Part shown: positions 41,706-48,998 of the stretch, one piece after another
Numbering within the stretch: position 1 is the stretch's first letter
Layout: each line of letters starts with the position of its first letter
Assembly: GCA_049323795.1 (NCBI GenBank)
Contig: JBMOOH010000042.1
Location: 1 to 64,000 of the forward strand
Origin: JAOADN01 sp049323795
Lineage (GTDB): Bacteria > Pseudomonadota > Alphaproteobacteria > Rhodobacterales > Rhodobacteraceae
Reading direction: 5' to 3'
DNA: 64,000 bases
Notes under the pieces: generated by a model
What the model was told of the DNA's origin: nothing
Databases searched by the model: none
What the model saw: the letters and a program-made list of their open reading frames with translations, nothing else
Program-made: the position numbers and the translations under genes

Positions 41706-43043
41706 TCAGGAAACGGCGCGCACGGCGTCGAGATAGGCCGTGCCGGGGTGCTGGCGCTGGTAGTCGAGCGCCTTGGTGTGGGTCTTGAGCCCGGCGGGAT
41801 CGACCGGCTTGCCGTCGGCGGCGAAGGCCGCGGTCCGGCCGCCCTCGTCGCCGTCCGGCAGGTCGAGCACGCCGTAACTCACGATCTTCGGCTGGGCTTC
41901 GAGGATCCCGCGCAGCGCAGCACCGGGGCTGACCTTCTCGGCACCCTCGGCGAAGGCGACGGACGCCTCGCCGGGGAGCGCGTCGAGCAGGCTCACGACC
42001 TTGGCCTTGGAGGCGGGCAGAAGCCGTCCCTCGGCGACGAGGCCTTCGGCGAAGGCCACATTGTCGGCATGGGCGAGCGCCGCCTCGCGGGCGACGACGC
42101 CCTGTTCCCGCGTGGCGATTTCAGCCTCGCGCGCGGCGAACGTTGCGTCTTGGGCTGGAGTGGTCCTGGTCACGGCAGGTTCCTTTTCAGAGGGTCGAGG
42201 CGTGGGCTGGAGAGGCGGGGTGGCGCCACCCGCCACATCAGCAGCCGCATAGGCGTCCATTTTCATGGTCACCGCCCCATCTGCCGGCTCGAGTTCGGCG
42301 GCGACATACCACTTGTGAACCTTGTCCATGCCGTCGAACCTGATCCCGAGCGCGGCCGTGGAAACCTCTGCAACAGCACCCGTTTTGGCCATCGTCATCT
42401 TGTCGTGCGCCTCGCCGTCCCTGACCCTGACACGATCTCCGATCGAGAAACCGGCGGCGGCGTCACGGACCCGTTCCCTTCCGGTGTCCGCGAAGAGCGG
42501 CGCCGTCGGTTCGGCCTCGATCTGGCCGAGCCATTCGATGCGCCAGGACGGCAGCGCCTTCTCGGTCTCCTCGAGCCCGAACTTCTCGATGAAGAAGTCG
42601 CGGAGCGTCCTGAGGATGGAGGCCGTCTCCTCGAGGCCGCGCTCGCCGAAGGCCGCCTCGAACGTGACATCGGCCTCGCCGGCGAACTTCACCGGCTTCA
42701 GACCGGACACGGCGGGGGCGACGGCGCCCAGGAACCCCACATGCTTGGGATACCAGGTGCCGGGAACCGGGTTGTGGTGCTGGGCCGGCGAGAAGAAGGC
42801 CATCGAGACTTTGCGGAAACGCCCCGCCTTCACCATCTCGGCGAACTGCGGCTCGATCTCGTCGATCTCGGCATAGAGCCGCTCGGCGCCGGCGTCGTAA
42901 TCGAACCGGCGTACCCAGCCGAAGGCCGGCGCGTCGGTCACGGGATGGCCGACGACGACCGGGGCGGGGGCCGCTTCGGGATCGTAGGCATCGGCCAGCG
43001 CCCTGAGGTCGGCCGCGGAATAGGTGATCGGATCGCCGCCCAT
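41706..43043 (-). CDS. Phage protease/scaffold, 5'-truncated at the deletion junction
   Basis: 445 residues from MGGDPITYSAADLRALADAYDP. Members of this prohead protease family (Mu I-like) begin with 15-25 more residues of the type ...FRPGTHTD... before the YSAADL part, so the true N-terminus is missing. Directly upstream in frame is TAG. The rest is complete: VVGHPVTDAPAFGWVRRFDYD, FRKVSMAFFSP and NPVPGTWYPKHVGFLGAVAPAVSGLKP. An additional small domain (about 190-245, FSIGDRVRVRDGEAHDK ... VHKWYVAAELEP) and a helical scaffold-like end (about 300-440) follow. Since it lost its 5' part, activity is doubtful. Confidence 0.8.
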   Translation of the reverse strand: MGGDPITYSAADLRALADAYDPEAAPAPVVVGHPVTDAPAFGWVRRFDYDAGAERLYAEIDEIEPQFAEMVKAGRFRKVSMAFFSPAQHHNPVPGTWYPKHVGFLGAVAPAVSGLKPVKFAGEADVTFEAAFGERGLEETASILRTLRDFFIEKFGLEETEKALPSWRIEWLGQIEAEPTAPLFADTGRERVRDAAAGFSIGDRVRVRDGEAHDKMTMAKTGAVAEVSTAALGIRFDGMDKVHKWYVAAELEPADGAVTMKMDAYAAADVAGGATPPLQPTPRPSEKEPAVTRTTPAQDATFAAREAEIATREQGVVAREAALAHADNVAFAEGLVAEGRLLPASKAKVVSLLDALPGEASVAFAEGAEKVSPGAALRGILEAQPKIVSYGVLDLPDGDEGGRTAAFAADGKPVDPAGLKTHTKALDYQRQHPGTAYLDAVRAVS

Positions 43044-43253
43044 CTACGTATTTCATATCAACATGTTAGCCGATGCTGCCCGATGCGGTTTCTTTGCTGT
43101 CCCGATGTCGATCGGATGCGCGGTCGCGGGCCTCAGATCGCTCATTTTTCATCCTTTGAATTTCATCGGTGTACACGACTCCGCGTCCTGTTTCTGGTCA
43201 TTTTCCATTGCCACATCAATGGCTTCTGCCGTCTGGCATGAGAACTCGTGTTA
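43044..43253 (-). other. Relic of the phage left end next to the deletion
   Basis: About 210 bases, clearly more AT-rich than the neighbours. On the minus strand two very short frames (about 28-30 codons) could be remnants of an early gene, but I see no recognisable protein. It contains a perfect 6-bp inverted repeat CCATTG...CAATGG at 43205-43222 that looks like a repressor or Ner-type operator, and a degenerate terminal-repeat-like ATGCCAGACGGCAG near 43228-43240. This is where the early genes should begin. Confidence 0.55.
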
Positions 43254-43278
43254 GTGCCAAAGCTGGCATCCCCCTACA
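43254..43278. repeat. Element left-end terminal repeat
   Basis: GTGCCAAAGCTGGC at 43254-43267 is the exact reverse complement of the two 14-mers at the other end, and lies 12 bases from the edge. The edge reads TGTAGGGGGAT in the outward-to-inward direction, so both ends share 5'-TGT. Confidence 0.85.
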
Positions 43279-43283
43279 CTGTC
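43279..43283. repeat. Target-site duplication, right copy (CTGTC)
   Basis: CTGTC follows the element edge immediately and repeats the five bases at 23712-23716. Joining the flanks at one copy gives an uninterrupted intergenic sequence, ...ACCTCTCTGTCCTCCCG. Confidence 0.85.
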
Positions 43284-43554
43284 CTCCCGATTTCGCCCAA
43301 GACCGGGCGGGCGCACTGGGCAGAGCAGTCTTCGCGTCCGTCGTCAGTGCTGGCGGACCCGCGGTGACGGTGGTGATTGCGGCGGGGCAGTCGGCAGAGT
43401 CCCTCGGCCCGCCCGGCCCGCCACGATGGCGGGGTGCCGCGGCCATGCGTCTTGCTCGCCGCACCCTGACCCTCTATGCACGGGCACGGCACATGACCCC
43501 GGGCGCAGGTCGTCCACGACGACCAGAGACAGACTGCGTCCGCCGGGTCACCGG
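43284..43554. other. Host DNA between element and tRNA-Arg
   Basis: 271 bases. No gene, terminator or clear promoter was seen; the short frames present are of the GC-shadow type. It is the continuation of the same host intergenic region that lies left of the element. Confidence 0.5.
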
Positions 43555-43630
43555 GGCCCCGTAGCTCAGGGGATAGAGCGACCGCCTCCTAAGCGGTAGG
43601 TCACAGGTTCGAATCCTGTCGGGGCCGCCA
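43555..43630 (+). tRNA. tRNA-Arg (anticodon CCT)
   Basis: 76-nt cloverleaf with CCA encoded. The acceptor GGCCCCG pairs with CGGGGCC; the anticodon loop CTCCTAA gives CCT, which reads AGG arginine codons; the T-arm is ACAGG-TTCGAAT-CCTGT. Rare-codon tRNA in a GC-rich genome. Confidence 0.97.
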
Positions 43631-43683
43631 GCGCAGTCGAAGCCGCGGAACCTGCAGGCGCGCGGGCCCGCCGTCGCCGGGCC

Positions 43684-44388
43684 TCAGATCATCCGTATCG
43701 CGTCCTTGTCCACCGCGAGCATGTAGCCCTTCCGCGCGATGTTCTTCACCAGAAGCTCGCTCACCATCTGGTTGCCGAGCGCATCCCTCAGCCGCTTGAT
43801 CCGCATCGCCCCCGCCGCCTCGTCGCATTCCGGCGCGGGCCTGCCGGAGATGACGCTCTCGATCTCGGCGCCGGAAAGCACATCGTCGTCCATCCGCGCC
43901 TCGGCCAGCACCGAAAGCGTCTCGATGGCGGCTTCGGTCAGCCTGAACTCCATGTTGTTCAGCACGACCGCGTTCTCGCCGCGCGAGATCAGCAGCGACG
44001 ACACCTGGATGCCCTGCCGCTGGATCTGACCCATCCGCCGGTTGAGCGCGACGATCATCACAAGGAACACGAGCGCGGCGACCAGGAGCGCGGCGGCAAA
44101 GACGAGGAGGATGAAGATCACCGTCCGGTAGCTCGTCAGCACGTCCTGGAAGGCGGTGCCGGACTGGGCGAGAATTTCCAGAAGCCGGATCTGGTCGCCC
44201 GTCCTCAGGGCGTCGTTCTCGACGAAGATGCGTTCGACCTTGGCGTTGAAGGCATTCGCGTCGGGCAGGTTCAGGAACAGAAGCACGGCCGCGCCCAGAA
44301 GGATCGCCACCACTGCAGCGATCCCCCAGACGACGACGCGGCCCCCGGAGCGGAGGGCCTCAGTAGCGGAGGAAGTAGGGTCCGGCAC
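43684..44388 (-). CDS. Membrane-anchored winged-helix protein
   Basis: 234 residues from a GTG at 44388 with GAGGAAAG upstream. Two hydrophobic helices: residues about 18-43 (VVVWGIAAVVAILLGAAVLLFL) and about 82-107 (TVIFILLVFAAALLVAALVFLVMIVAL), with a roughly 40-residue loop between them that is probably periplasmic. The C-terminal 100 residues resemble an OmpR-type winged helix: EFRLTEAAIETLSVLAEARM, then AMRIKRLRDALG, then NIARKGYMLAVDKD. Membrane-anchored one-component regulators of this layout (ToxR/CadC-like, but here with the DNA-binding domain at the C-terminus) are unusual. It overlaps the upstream secreted-protein gene by 29 bases. Target unknown. Confidence 0.72.
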   Translation of the reverse strand: MPDPTSSATEALRSGGRVVVWGIAAVVAILLGAAVLLFLNLPDANAFNAKVERIFVENDALRTGDQIRLLEILAQSGTAFQDVLTSYRTVIFILLVFAAALLVAALVFLVMIVALNRRMGQIQRQGIQVSSLLISRGENAVVLNNMEFRLTEAAIETLSVLAEARMDDDVLSGAEIESVISGRPAPECDEAAGAMRIKRLRDALGNQMVSELLVKNIARKGYMLAVDKDAIRMI

Positions 44389-44671
44389 TGTCTTTCCTCT
44401 GATCGAGCCCTTCGGGTCCGAAGATGGAGAGGATGTTGAGCAGCGTCCAGCCGTCCGATTCGAGCCTTGGTGCCAATTGACGCGCGGCGGCGTCCTTGCT
44501 TTGGCAGGCCGCGCCCGACACCTCGGCCACGCCGTAGTGAAGCCGCAGGGGCCGGTCCTGCTTCGCCTTGTAGTCGGCGTAGCACTGCGCCGACGCGGCG
44601 GTCGCCCACAGCGCGACGGACAGCGCGACCGAAAGCGCGGCGGCGGGAGCGATGGCAAGGCGGCGTTTCAT
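44360..44671 (-). CDS. Small secreted protein of unknown function
   Basis: 103 residues. Clear signal peptide (MKRRLAIAPAAALSVALSV, cleavage at ASA-Q about residue 29). Mature part starts QCYADYKAKQDRPLRLHYGVAEVSGAACQSKDAAARQLAPRLESDGWTLLNILS and has two cysteines likely to form a disulfide. The family occurs widely in Rhodobacterales as a conserved hypothetical protein. Its partner is likely the membrane-bound winged-helix protein, as the two genes overlap: a periplasmic factor that modulates the regulator is conceivable but inferred. Confidence 0.75.
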   Translation of the reverse strand: MKRRLAIAPAAALSVALSVALWATAASAQCYADYKAKQDRPLRLHYGVAEVSGAACQSKDAAARQLAPRLESDGWTLLNILSIFGPEGLDQRKDSAGPYFLRY

Positions 44672-44858
44672 GATGCGGCACGCTGCGCCGCGCCGGGGCG
44701 CTAATCAATATCAAACCGCGCAGGGGGGCCGGGTTATCCGATAGCGGGTCTGCGTTATTGCCTGTCCCGGCCGTCGGCTCCCAGCCTGTCGTCATCGGAC
44801 CGACACGGCCCGGATCCTCCGGCCCCGGGTCCGGCACGGAACGAAGAGGAGCCCCGCC

Positions 44859-45356
44859 ATGAACCGTATCACCGCCCTCTGCGCCGCCGCCGCGGTCGCC
44901 GCCACCGGCGCCGCCGCACAGCCGGCAGCGGCCGCGACCGACGGCGACAAGGCCGTCGTGCTGCTCCTCGGTGCGGCGGCTCTGGGGCTTGCGCTGCACC
45001 AGAGCGGCAAACCGCCCGGGCCGGCCGCACCGGCGACCCGCGCCGACTGGAAGCCGGGCTACGGCATTCCGGACGGCTGGGCCGGCGGCCGGTGGCGGAA
45101 CGAGGACCGCGACTGGCCTCCCCGTCGCCGGGACCGCCGCGGCCCCATCCCGTCCGAATGCGTGTTCGAGGCCCGGGTCGGGGGCGGCATCCGCGATGCC
45201 GTGTCGCCGCGCTGCGTGGACGAACTGACGCGCATCCGCGTCCTGCCGTGGGCCTGCGCCTTCGACATCCGCACCTACTACGGGCGGCGGACCGTCTACG
45301 ACGCAGGCTGCCTGTCGGAACGGGGCTTCTGGATCGAGGGGGTCCGGCGCTACTGA
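44859..45356 (+). CDS. Secreted protein of unknown function
   Basis: 165 residues. Signal peptide (MNRITALCAAAAVAATGAAAQPAAAA) followed by a hydrophobic stretch VVLLLGAAALGLALH that may anchor the protein, then a basic Arg/Trp-rich region (WRNEDRDWPPRRRDRRGP), and a Cys-containing end (SECVFEARVGGG, PRCVDELTRIR, WACAFDIRTYYGRRTVYDAGCLSERGFWIEGVRRY). Four cysteines suggest disulfides in the periplasm. GGAG lies before the ATG. Found as a conserved hypothetical in relatives. Confidence 0.75.
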   Translation: MNRITALCAAAAVAATGAAAQPAAAATDGDKAVVLLLGAAALGLALHQSGKPPGPAAPATRADWKPGYGIPDGWAGGRWRNEDRDWPPRRRDRRGPIPSECVFEARVGGGIRDAVSPRCVDELTRIRVLPWACAFDIRTYYGRRTVYDAGCLSERGFWIEGVRRY

Positions 45357-45412
45357 CGCCGGGTCTTTCGAGCAGGGCGCGGCTTTCCCCCTTGTTCTGC
45401 CGCGCCATGACT

Positions 45413-45443
45413 GGGGCGGGCGCTTCGGCACCCGCCCCTCTTT
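45413..45443 (+). terminator. Terminator downstream of the secreted-protein gene
   Basis: GGGGCGGG at 45413-45420 pairs with CCCGCCCC at 45431-45438, a stable TTCG-type tetraloop core lies in between, and TCTTTC follows. It sits 57 bases after the stop codon at 45356. Confidence 0.75.
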
Positions 45444-45521
45444 CGTGAAACATGCCCGAGGGTAGTGGGATCGGCGGCGTTCGAGGTTGCGAACCGCCCG
45501 GAATCACGCGACGCTTGCGCA

Positions 45522-46157
45522 ATGGCAGGGGGACCGGACTTCAGCTTCGAGGAGGCCGCCCATGCGCGCGGCTGCCGTCGCGTCGCGGGCGTGGACGAAG
45601 TGGGGCGCGGCGCGCTCTGCGGTCCGGTCGTGGCGGCGGCGGTCAGGCTCGATCCCCGGCGGATCCCCGCGGGACTGAACGATTCGAAACTGCTGACGGC
45701 CCGCCAGCGCACCGCCCTGAACGAACGCATCCTTGCGGTGGCCGAGGTTGCGCTCGGCGAGGCGAGCGTCGAGGAGATCGACAGGCTGAACGTGCTGCGG
45801 GCCAGCCAGCTCGCCATGTGCCGGGCGCTGGCGGCGCTGGCCACGCCGCCCGACCATGTGCTGATCGATGGCCATCTGGTGCCGCCGCAGCTCGACCGGA
45901 GCGCCGAGGCTGTGGTCAGGGGCGACGCCCGCTCGCTGTCGATCGCCGCCGCGTCGATCGTGGCCAAGGTTCACCGGGACCGGCTGATGGTGGATTTGGC
46001 GCAACAGCATCCCGGCTACGGGTGGGAAAGAAACGCCGGCTATCCGACGGCGGACCATGTCGCCGGGCTCACTGCGCTGGGCGCAACCCCACACCATAGA
46101 CGCACATTTGCGCCGGTCCACAACATATTGTATCAAGAGAAATTCTTAACCCATTGA
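45522..46157 (+). CDS. rnhB: Ribonuclease HII
   Basis: 211 residues from ATG 45522 (MAGGPDFSFE); an upstream in-frame GTG at 45465 gives a non-conserved extension. Cleaves RNA in RNA-DNA hybrids. Active-site acids are Asp25-Glu26 in AGVDEVGRGALCGPVV and the Asp in HVLIDGHLVP near 117; SIAAASIVAKVHRDRLM and HPGYGWERNAGYPTADHV are conserved. It is directly followed by ccrM, the usual order in alphaproteobacteria. Confidence 0.95.
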   Translation: MAGGPDFSFEEAAHARGCRRVAGVDEVGRGALCGPVVAAAVRLDPRRIPAGLNDSKLLTARQRTALNERILAVAEVALGEASVEEIDRLNVLRASQLAMCRALAALATPPDHVLIDGHLVPPQLDRSAEAVVRGDARSLSIAAASIVAKVHRDRLMVDLAQQHPGYGWERNAGYPTADHVAGLTALGATPHHRRTFAPVHNILYQEKFLTH

Positions 46158-46194
46158 TTCAATAAAGAATTTGACGCCGAATCGGCCCTGACTC
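46156..46194 (+). promoter_or_regulatory. ccrM promoter region with three GANTC sites
   Basis: GATTC at 46156-46160, GAATC at 46179-46183 and GACTC at 46190-46194 lie within 39 bases upstream of ccrM. GANTC is the target of CcrM itself; the methylation state could therefore feed back on expression. A TTAACC half-site of CtrA type lies just before (about 46147-46152), and TTGACG at 46171-46176 is a possible -35. Together these are the elements known from the Caulobacter ccrM promoter, but the arrangement here is inferred by eye. Confidence 0.6.
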
Positions 46195-46272
46195 ATCCTT
46201 GCGGCGACGAATACCGGGCAGGCAGCGACCCGGACCAGGCCGGCGACAGACCGGGGATGAGGCAGAGACACG

Positions 46273-47382
46273 ATGACACGGGTTGCGACGCGCGGGCGGG
46301 GGCCGGCCCTGCCGGTCGACGAGATACTGGCCGGCGACTGCGTGCAGACCATGGCCGCACTGCCGGACGGATGCGTCGATCTGATCTTCGCCGACCCGCC
46401 CTACAACCTCCAGCTTCGCGGCGATCTGCACCGGCCCGACAACAGCCGTGTCGATGCCGTGGACGACCACTGGGACCGGTTCGCAAGCTTTGCCGAATAC
46501 GACCGGTTCACCCGCGACTGGCTGGCCGGGGCGCGCCGCATCCTGAAGCCTGACGGAGCGATCTGGGTGATCGGATCCTATCACAACATCTTCCGCGTCG
46601 GCGCGGCGATGCAGGACCTCGGGTTCTGGCTTCTGAACGATGTTGTCTGGCGCAAGACGAACCCGATGCCGAACTTCCGCGGCAAGCGGCTGACCAACGC
46701 GCACGAGACGCTGATCTGGGCCTCCCGGGCCGAAGCGTCGAAATACACCTTCAACTACGAGGCGCTGAAGGCGCTGAACGACGGCGTGCAGATGCGGTCG
46801 GACTGGACGATCCCCCTCTGCACCGGCAGCGAGCGGCTGAAGGACGGCAACGGCGACAAGGCGCACCCGACCCAGAAGCCCGAGGCGCTGCTCCACCGCA
46901 TCATCGTGGCGGCGACAGGCCCGGGCGACCTGATCCTCGACCCGTTCTTCGGAACCGGAACGACCGGCGCGGTGGCGAAGATGCTCGGCCGGCATTTCAT
47001 CGGCATCGAGCGGGAGGAAAGCTACCGCAGGGTGGCCGAGGCCCGGATCGCGCGTGTCCGGCCGTTCGAGCGCGACGCCCTGGCGACCACCGCCTCGCGC
47101 CGGTCGGAACCGCGCATCCCGTTCGGCCAGCTCGTCGAGCGCGGCCTCCTGCGCCCGGGCGAGATCCTCGTCAGCCCCCGCCGGATCGCCGCCAAGGTCC
47201 GGGCCGATGGAACGCTGGTGGCCGAAGGCGTCACCGGTTCCATCCACCAGGTCGGCGCGCATCTGGAGGGGGCCCCGTCCTGCAACGGCTGGATGTACTG
47301 GAGTTTCCTGCGCGAGGGGCAGGCGGTGCCGATCGATGTCCTTCGCCAGCAGGTGCGCGCCGAGATGGGCGATCGGTCCTGA
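46273..47382 (+). CDS. ccrM: Cell cycle DNA methyltransferase CcrM (GANTC-specific)
   Basis: 369 residues, close to the 358 of Caulobacter CcrM. Adds methyl groups to adenine in GANTC at the end of replication. Beta-class layout: catalytic DPPYNLQL at 41-48 first, the target-recognition part (NPMPNFRGKRLTNAHETLIWASR, a CcrM hallmark) and the S-adenosylmethionine motif DPFFGTGTTGAVAKMLGR near 230-247. The C-terminal 80 residues (FGQLVERGLLRPGEILVSPRRI ... APSCNGWMYWSFLREG) are the DNA-binding domain unique to CcrM-type enzymes. A GANTC cluster lies upstream, and a terminator follows. Confidence 0.96.
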   Translation: MTRVATRGRGPALPVDEILAGDCVQTMAALPDGCVDLIFADPPYNLQLRGDLHRPDNSRVDAVDDHWDRFASFAEYDRFTRDWLAGARRILKPDGAIWVIGSYHNIFRVGAAMQDLGFWLLNDVVWRKTNPMPNFRGKRLTNAHETLIWASRAEASKYTFNYEALKALNDGVQMRSDWTIPLCTGSERLKDGNGDKAHPTQKPEALLHRIIVAATGPGDLILDPFFGTGTTGAVAKMLGRHFIGIEREESYRRVAEARIARVRPFERDALATTASRRSEPRIPFGQLVERGLLRPGEILVSPRRIAAKVRADGTLVAEGVTGSIHQVGAHLEGAPSCNGWMYWSFLREGQAVPIDVLRQQVRAEMGDRS

Positions 47383-47428
47383 GTTCAAGAAACCGCCGGT
47401 GCCTGTGGTCTGACCAGGGCACTTCACT

Positions 47429-47460
47429 GGCCCCGCCGACACTCGGCGGGGCCCTTTTCC
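47429..47460 (+). terminator. Rho-independent terminator of ccrM
   Basis: Perfect 11-bp stem GGCCCCGCCGA/TCGGCGGGGCC with a CAC loop (47429-47453), followed by CTTTTCC. It lies 47 bases after the ccrM stop and just before the convergent SHMT-like gene. Confidence 0.88.
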
Positions 47461-47478
47461 TGTCAGGCGTTGAAGTTT

Positions 47479-48798
47479 TCAGGCGTTGACGTAGTGCAGC
47501 CCGGTGAAGCGCCGCCGCAGTTCCGCGGTCCTCGGCGCGATCCCGGCCGGATCGCTTGCCCTCAGCCCCTCGGCGATGAGCCGGGCAAGCGCGGGCGCGT
47601 CGGCCGGCGTCACCCCCCGGCGCACCAGTTCCGGCGTCCCGATCCGCAGTCCGTTCAGGTCGTCCGGCACACCGGCCGCCGGCAGGCCGATCCCGCAGGC
47701 GAGAAAGCCGGCCTGCCGCAGCCGCCTCGACGCCGACTGCCCGCCGCCCCAGGCCGCCGCGAGAAGCGCGAACTGGTGCGACCCGGTCGCACCGCGGGAC
47801 GTGCGGAAGACGGGCAGCCCCTCGCTCTCGAGCGCTTCTGCCAGTGCCTGGGACAACGCGACCATGGCGCGGGCATAGGCGGCGCCGTGGCTGCGCCAGT
47901 CCAGAAGCGAGATCGCGAGCGCCGCCGATTTCGACACGTCGAAGTTCGCGGTCATCCCCGGGAAGGCGATCGAATCCAGCCGCTCGGCCAGGTCCTCGTC
48001 ATCGGTCACGACGAGACCGCCCGCCGGGCCGCCGAGGCTCTTGTAGGTGCTCATCGTCATCAGGTGCGCCCCCTCGGCCAGCGGATTGGCCCAGACCCCG
48101 CCGGCGATGAGCCCGCACTGGTGCGCGGCGTCGAAAAGGACCTTCGCCCCGACGCTGTCGGCCACGGCCCGGATCTCGGCCACCGGATGCGGAAACAGGT
48201 TCAGGCTGCCGCCCACGGTGATGATCTTCGGCCGCACCCGCCCGGCAAGTTCGGCGAGCCCCGCGATGTCCACCGTGTAGCCGTCTGCCGCCACCGGGGC
48301 CGGATGCGTGACCAGACCGTAGAGCCCGGCGCAGCCCGCCGCATGATGCGTCACATGTCCGCCGACCTGGGCCGGGGGGGCGATGATCGCGTCGCCCGGC
48401 CTGGCGAGCGCCATGAACCCGTAGAGGTTCGCAAGCGCGCCCGACCCCACCCTGATCTCGGCAAACCGCGCCCCGAAGACCTGCGCGGCGAGTTCGGCCG
48501 CGATGACCTCGATCTCCTCGATGGCCTCCAGACCCATCTCGTACTTGTCGCCCGGATAGCCGAGCGAGGGGCGCGACCCGAGCCCTTCCGCAAGCGCCGC
48601 CTCGGCGCGCGGGTTCATCACGTTCGTCGCAGGGTTCAGGTTGAAGCATTCGGCATCGTGGATCGCCGCGTTCCTGGCGATCAGCGCCTCGATCCGCGCG
48701 ACCTCGGCCGCCGCATCCGCGCCGGTCATCGCGGCAAGGTGCTGGACGTGATCCTCGGCGGCGGCAGGAACCCAGCGTCGGCGGGCAAGTGCGGTCAT
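47479..48798 (-). CDS. Serine hydroxymethyltransferase-family PLP enzyme (paralogue)
   Basis: 439 residues from ATG 48798; GAAGGAGA lies upstream. Fold-type I PLP enzyme resembling SHMT: N-terminal CFNLNPATNVMNPRAEAALAEGLGSRPSLGYPG, the DAAHQCGLIAGG motif with Asp223/His226, and PLP-lysine Lys253 in MTMSTYKSLGGPAGG. True GlyA has TTTTHKTLxGPRGG here, so His before the Lys is replaced by Tyr and the Arg is Ala. It also carries shortened insertions. It is thus probably a paralogue acting on another substrate (for example alpha-methylserine or a beta-hydroxy amino acid) rather than the housekeeping GlyA. I cannot determine the substrate. Confidence 0.82.
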   Translation of the reverse strand: MTALARRRWVPAAAEDHVQHLAAMTGADAAAEVARIEALIARNAAIHDAECFNLNPATNVMNPRAEAALAEGLGSRPSLGYPGDKYEMGLEAIEEIEVIAAELAAQVFGARFAEIRVGSGALANLYGFMALARPGDAIIAPPAQVGGHVTHHAAGCAGLYGLVTHPAPVAADGYTVDIAGLAELAGRVRPKIITVGGSLNLFPHPVAEIRAVADSVGAKVLFDAAHQCGLIAGGVWANPLAEGAHLMTMSTYKSLGGPAGGLVVTDDEDLAERLDSIAFPGMTANFDVSKSAALAISLLDWRSHGAAYARAMVALSQALAEALESEGLPVFRTSRGATGSHQFALLAAAWGGGQSASRRLRQAGFLACGIGLPAAGVPDDLNGLRIGTPELVRRGVTPADAPALARLIAEGLRASDPAGIAPRTAELRRRFTGLHYVNA

Positions 48799-48998
48799 GG
48801 CGCGTCTCCTTCTGTCGGGTCCGACGATGTGGCGGCGCGCGCCTGCACGCAACCCGGAGACTCGTGAAGATGGGGCCCGGGAAGACCGGACCCCGCCCGA
48901 TGGAGCCCGCGCCGCGCCCGGCCGGGCGGCGGCCTTCGACCGGCTCCGCGCCGCGATGCGCGCGCTTTCCGGCACGGTCAAATGCCGGGATCGAACCC

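Larger units (their letters stand above)
23717..43278. mobile_element. Defective transposable (Mu-type) siphophage-like prophage, 19.6 kb
   Basis: The element is bounded by matching ends and a perfect 5-bp duplication. Each end reads 5'-TGT, eight variable bases, then GCCAGCTTTGGCAC. All recognised genes lie on the minus strand, so the phage left end is at 43278 and the right end at 23717. Gene order is protease, decoration protein, major capsid, small connectors, gp36-like, gp37-like, tail tube, tail chaperones, tape measure, tail tip, fibre: a complete tail module without sheath, hence siphovirus-like, as in B3/D3112/RcapMu-type phages. The repressor, transposase A, ATPase B, terminase, portal and other head genes are missing. 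The remaining frames are intact, so the deletion is probably recent or the genes are under selection. Confidence 0.9.

Noticed and set aside
23717..43278. Tailocin (phage tail bacteriocin)
   Set aside because: A major capsid, a decoration protein and a protease are present, no lysis cassette was recognised, and the edges are those of a transposable phage.
43216..43464. 82-residue frame crossing the element/host junction
   Set aside because: It spans the insertion junction, has random GC-rich composition and no binding site.
23523..43630. Prophage integrated into a tRNA gene by an integrase
   Set aside because: Both tRNAs are complete and distant from the edges (118 and 276 bases), no integrase is present, and the edges show a 5-bp duplication with TGT ends, which is transposition.
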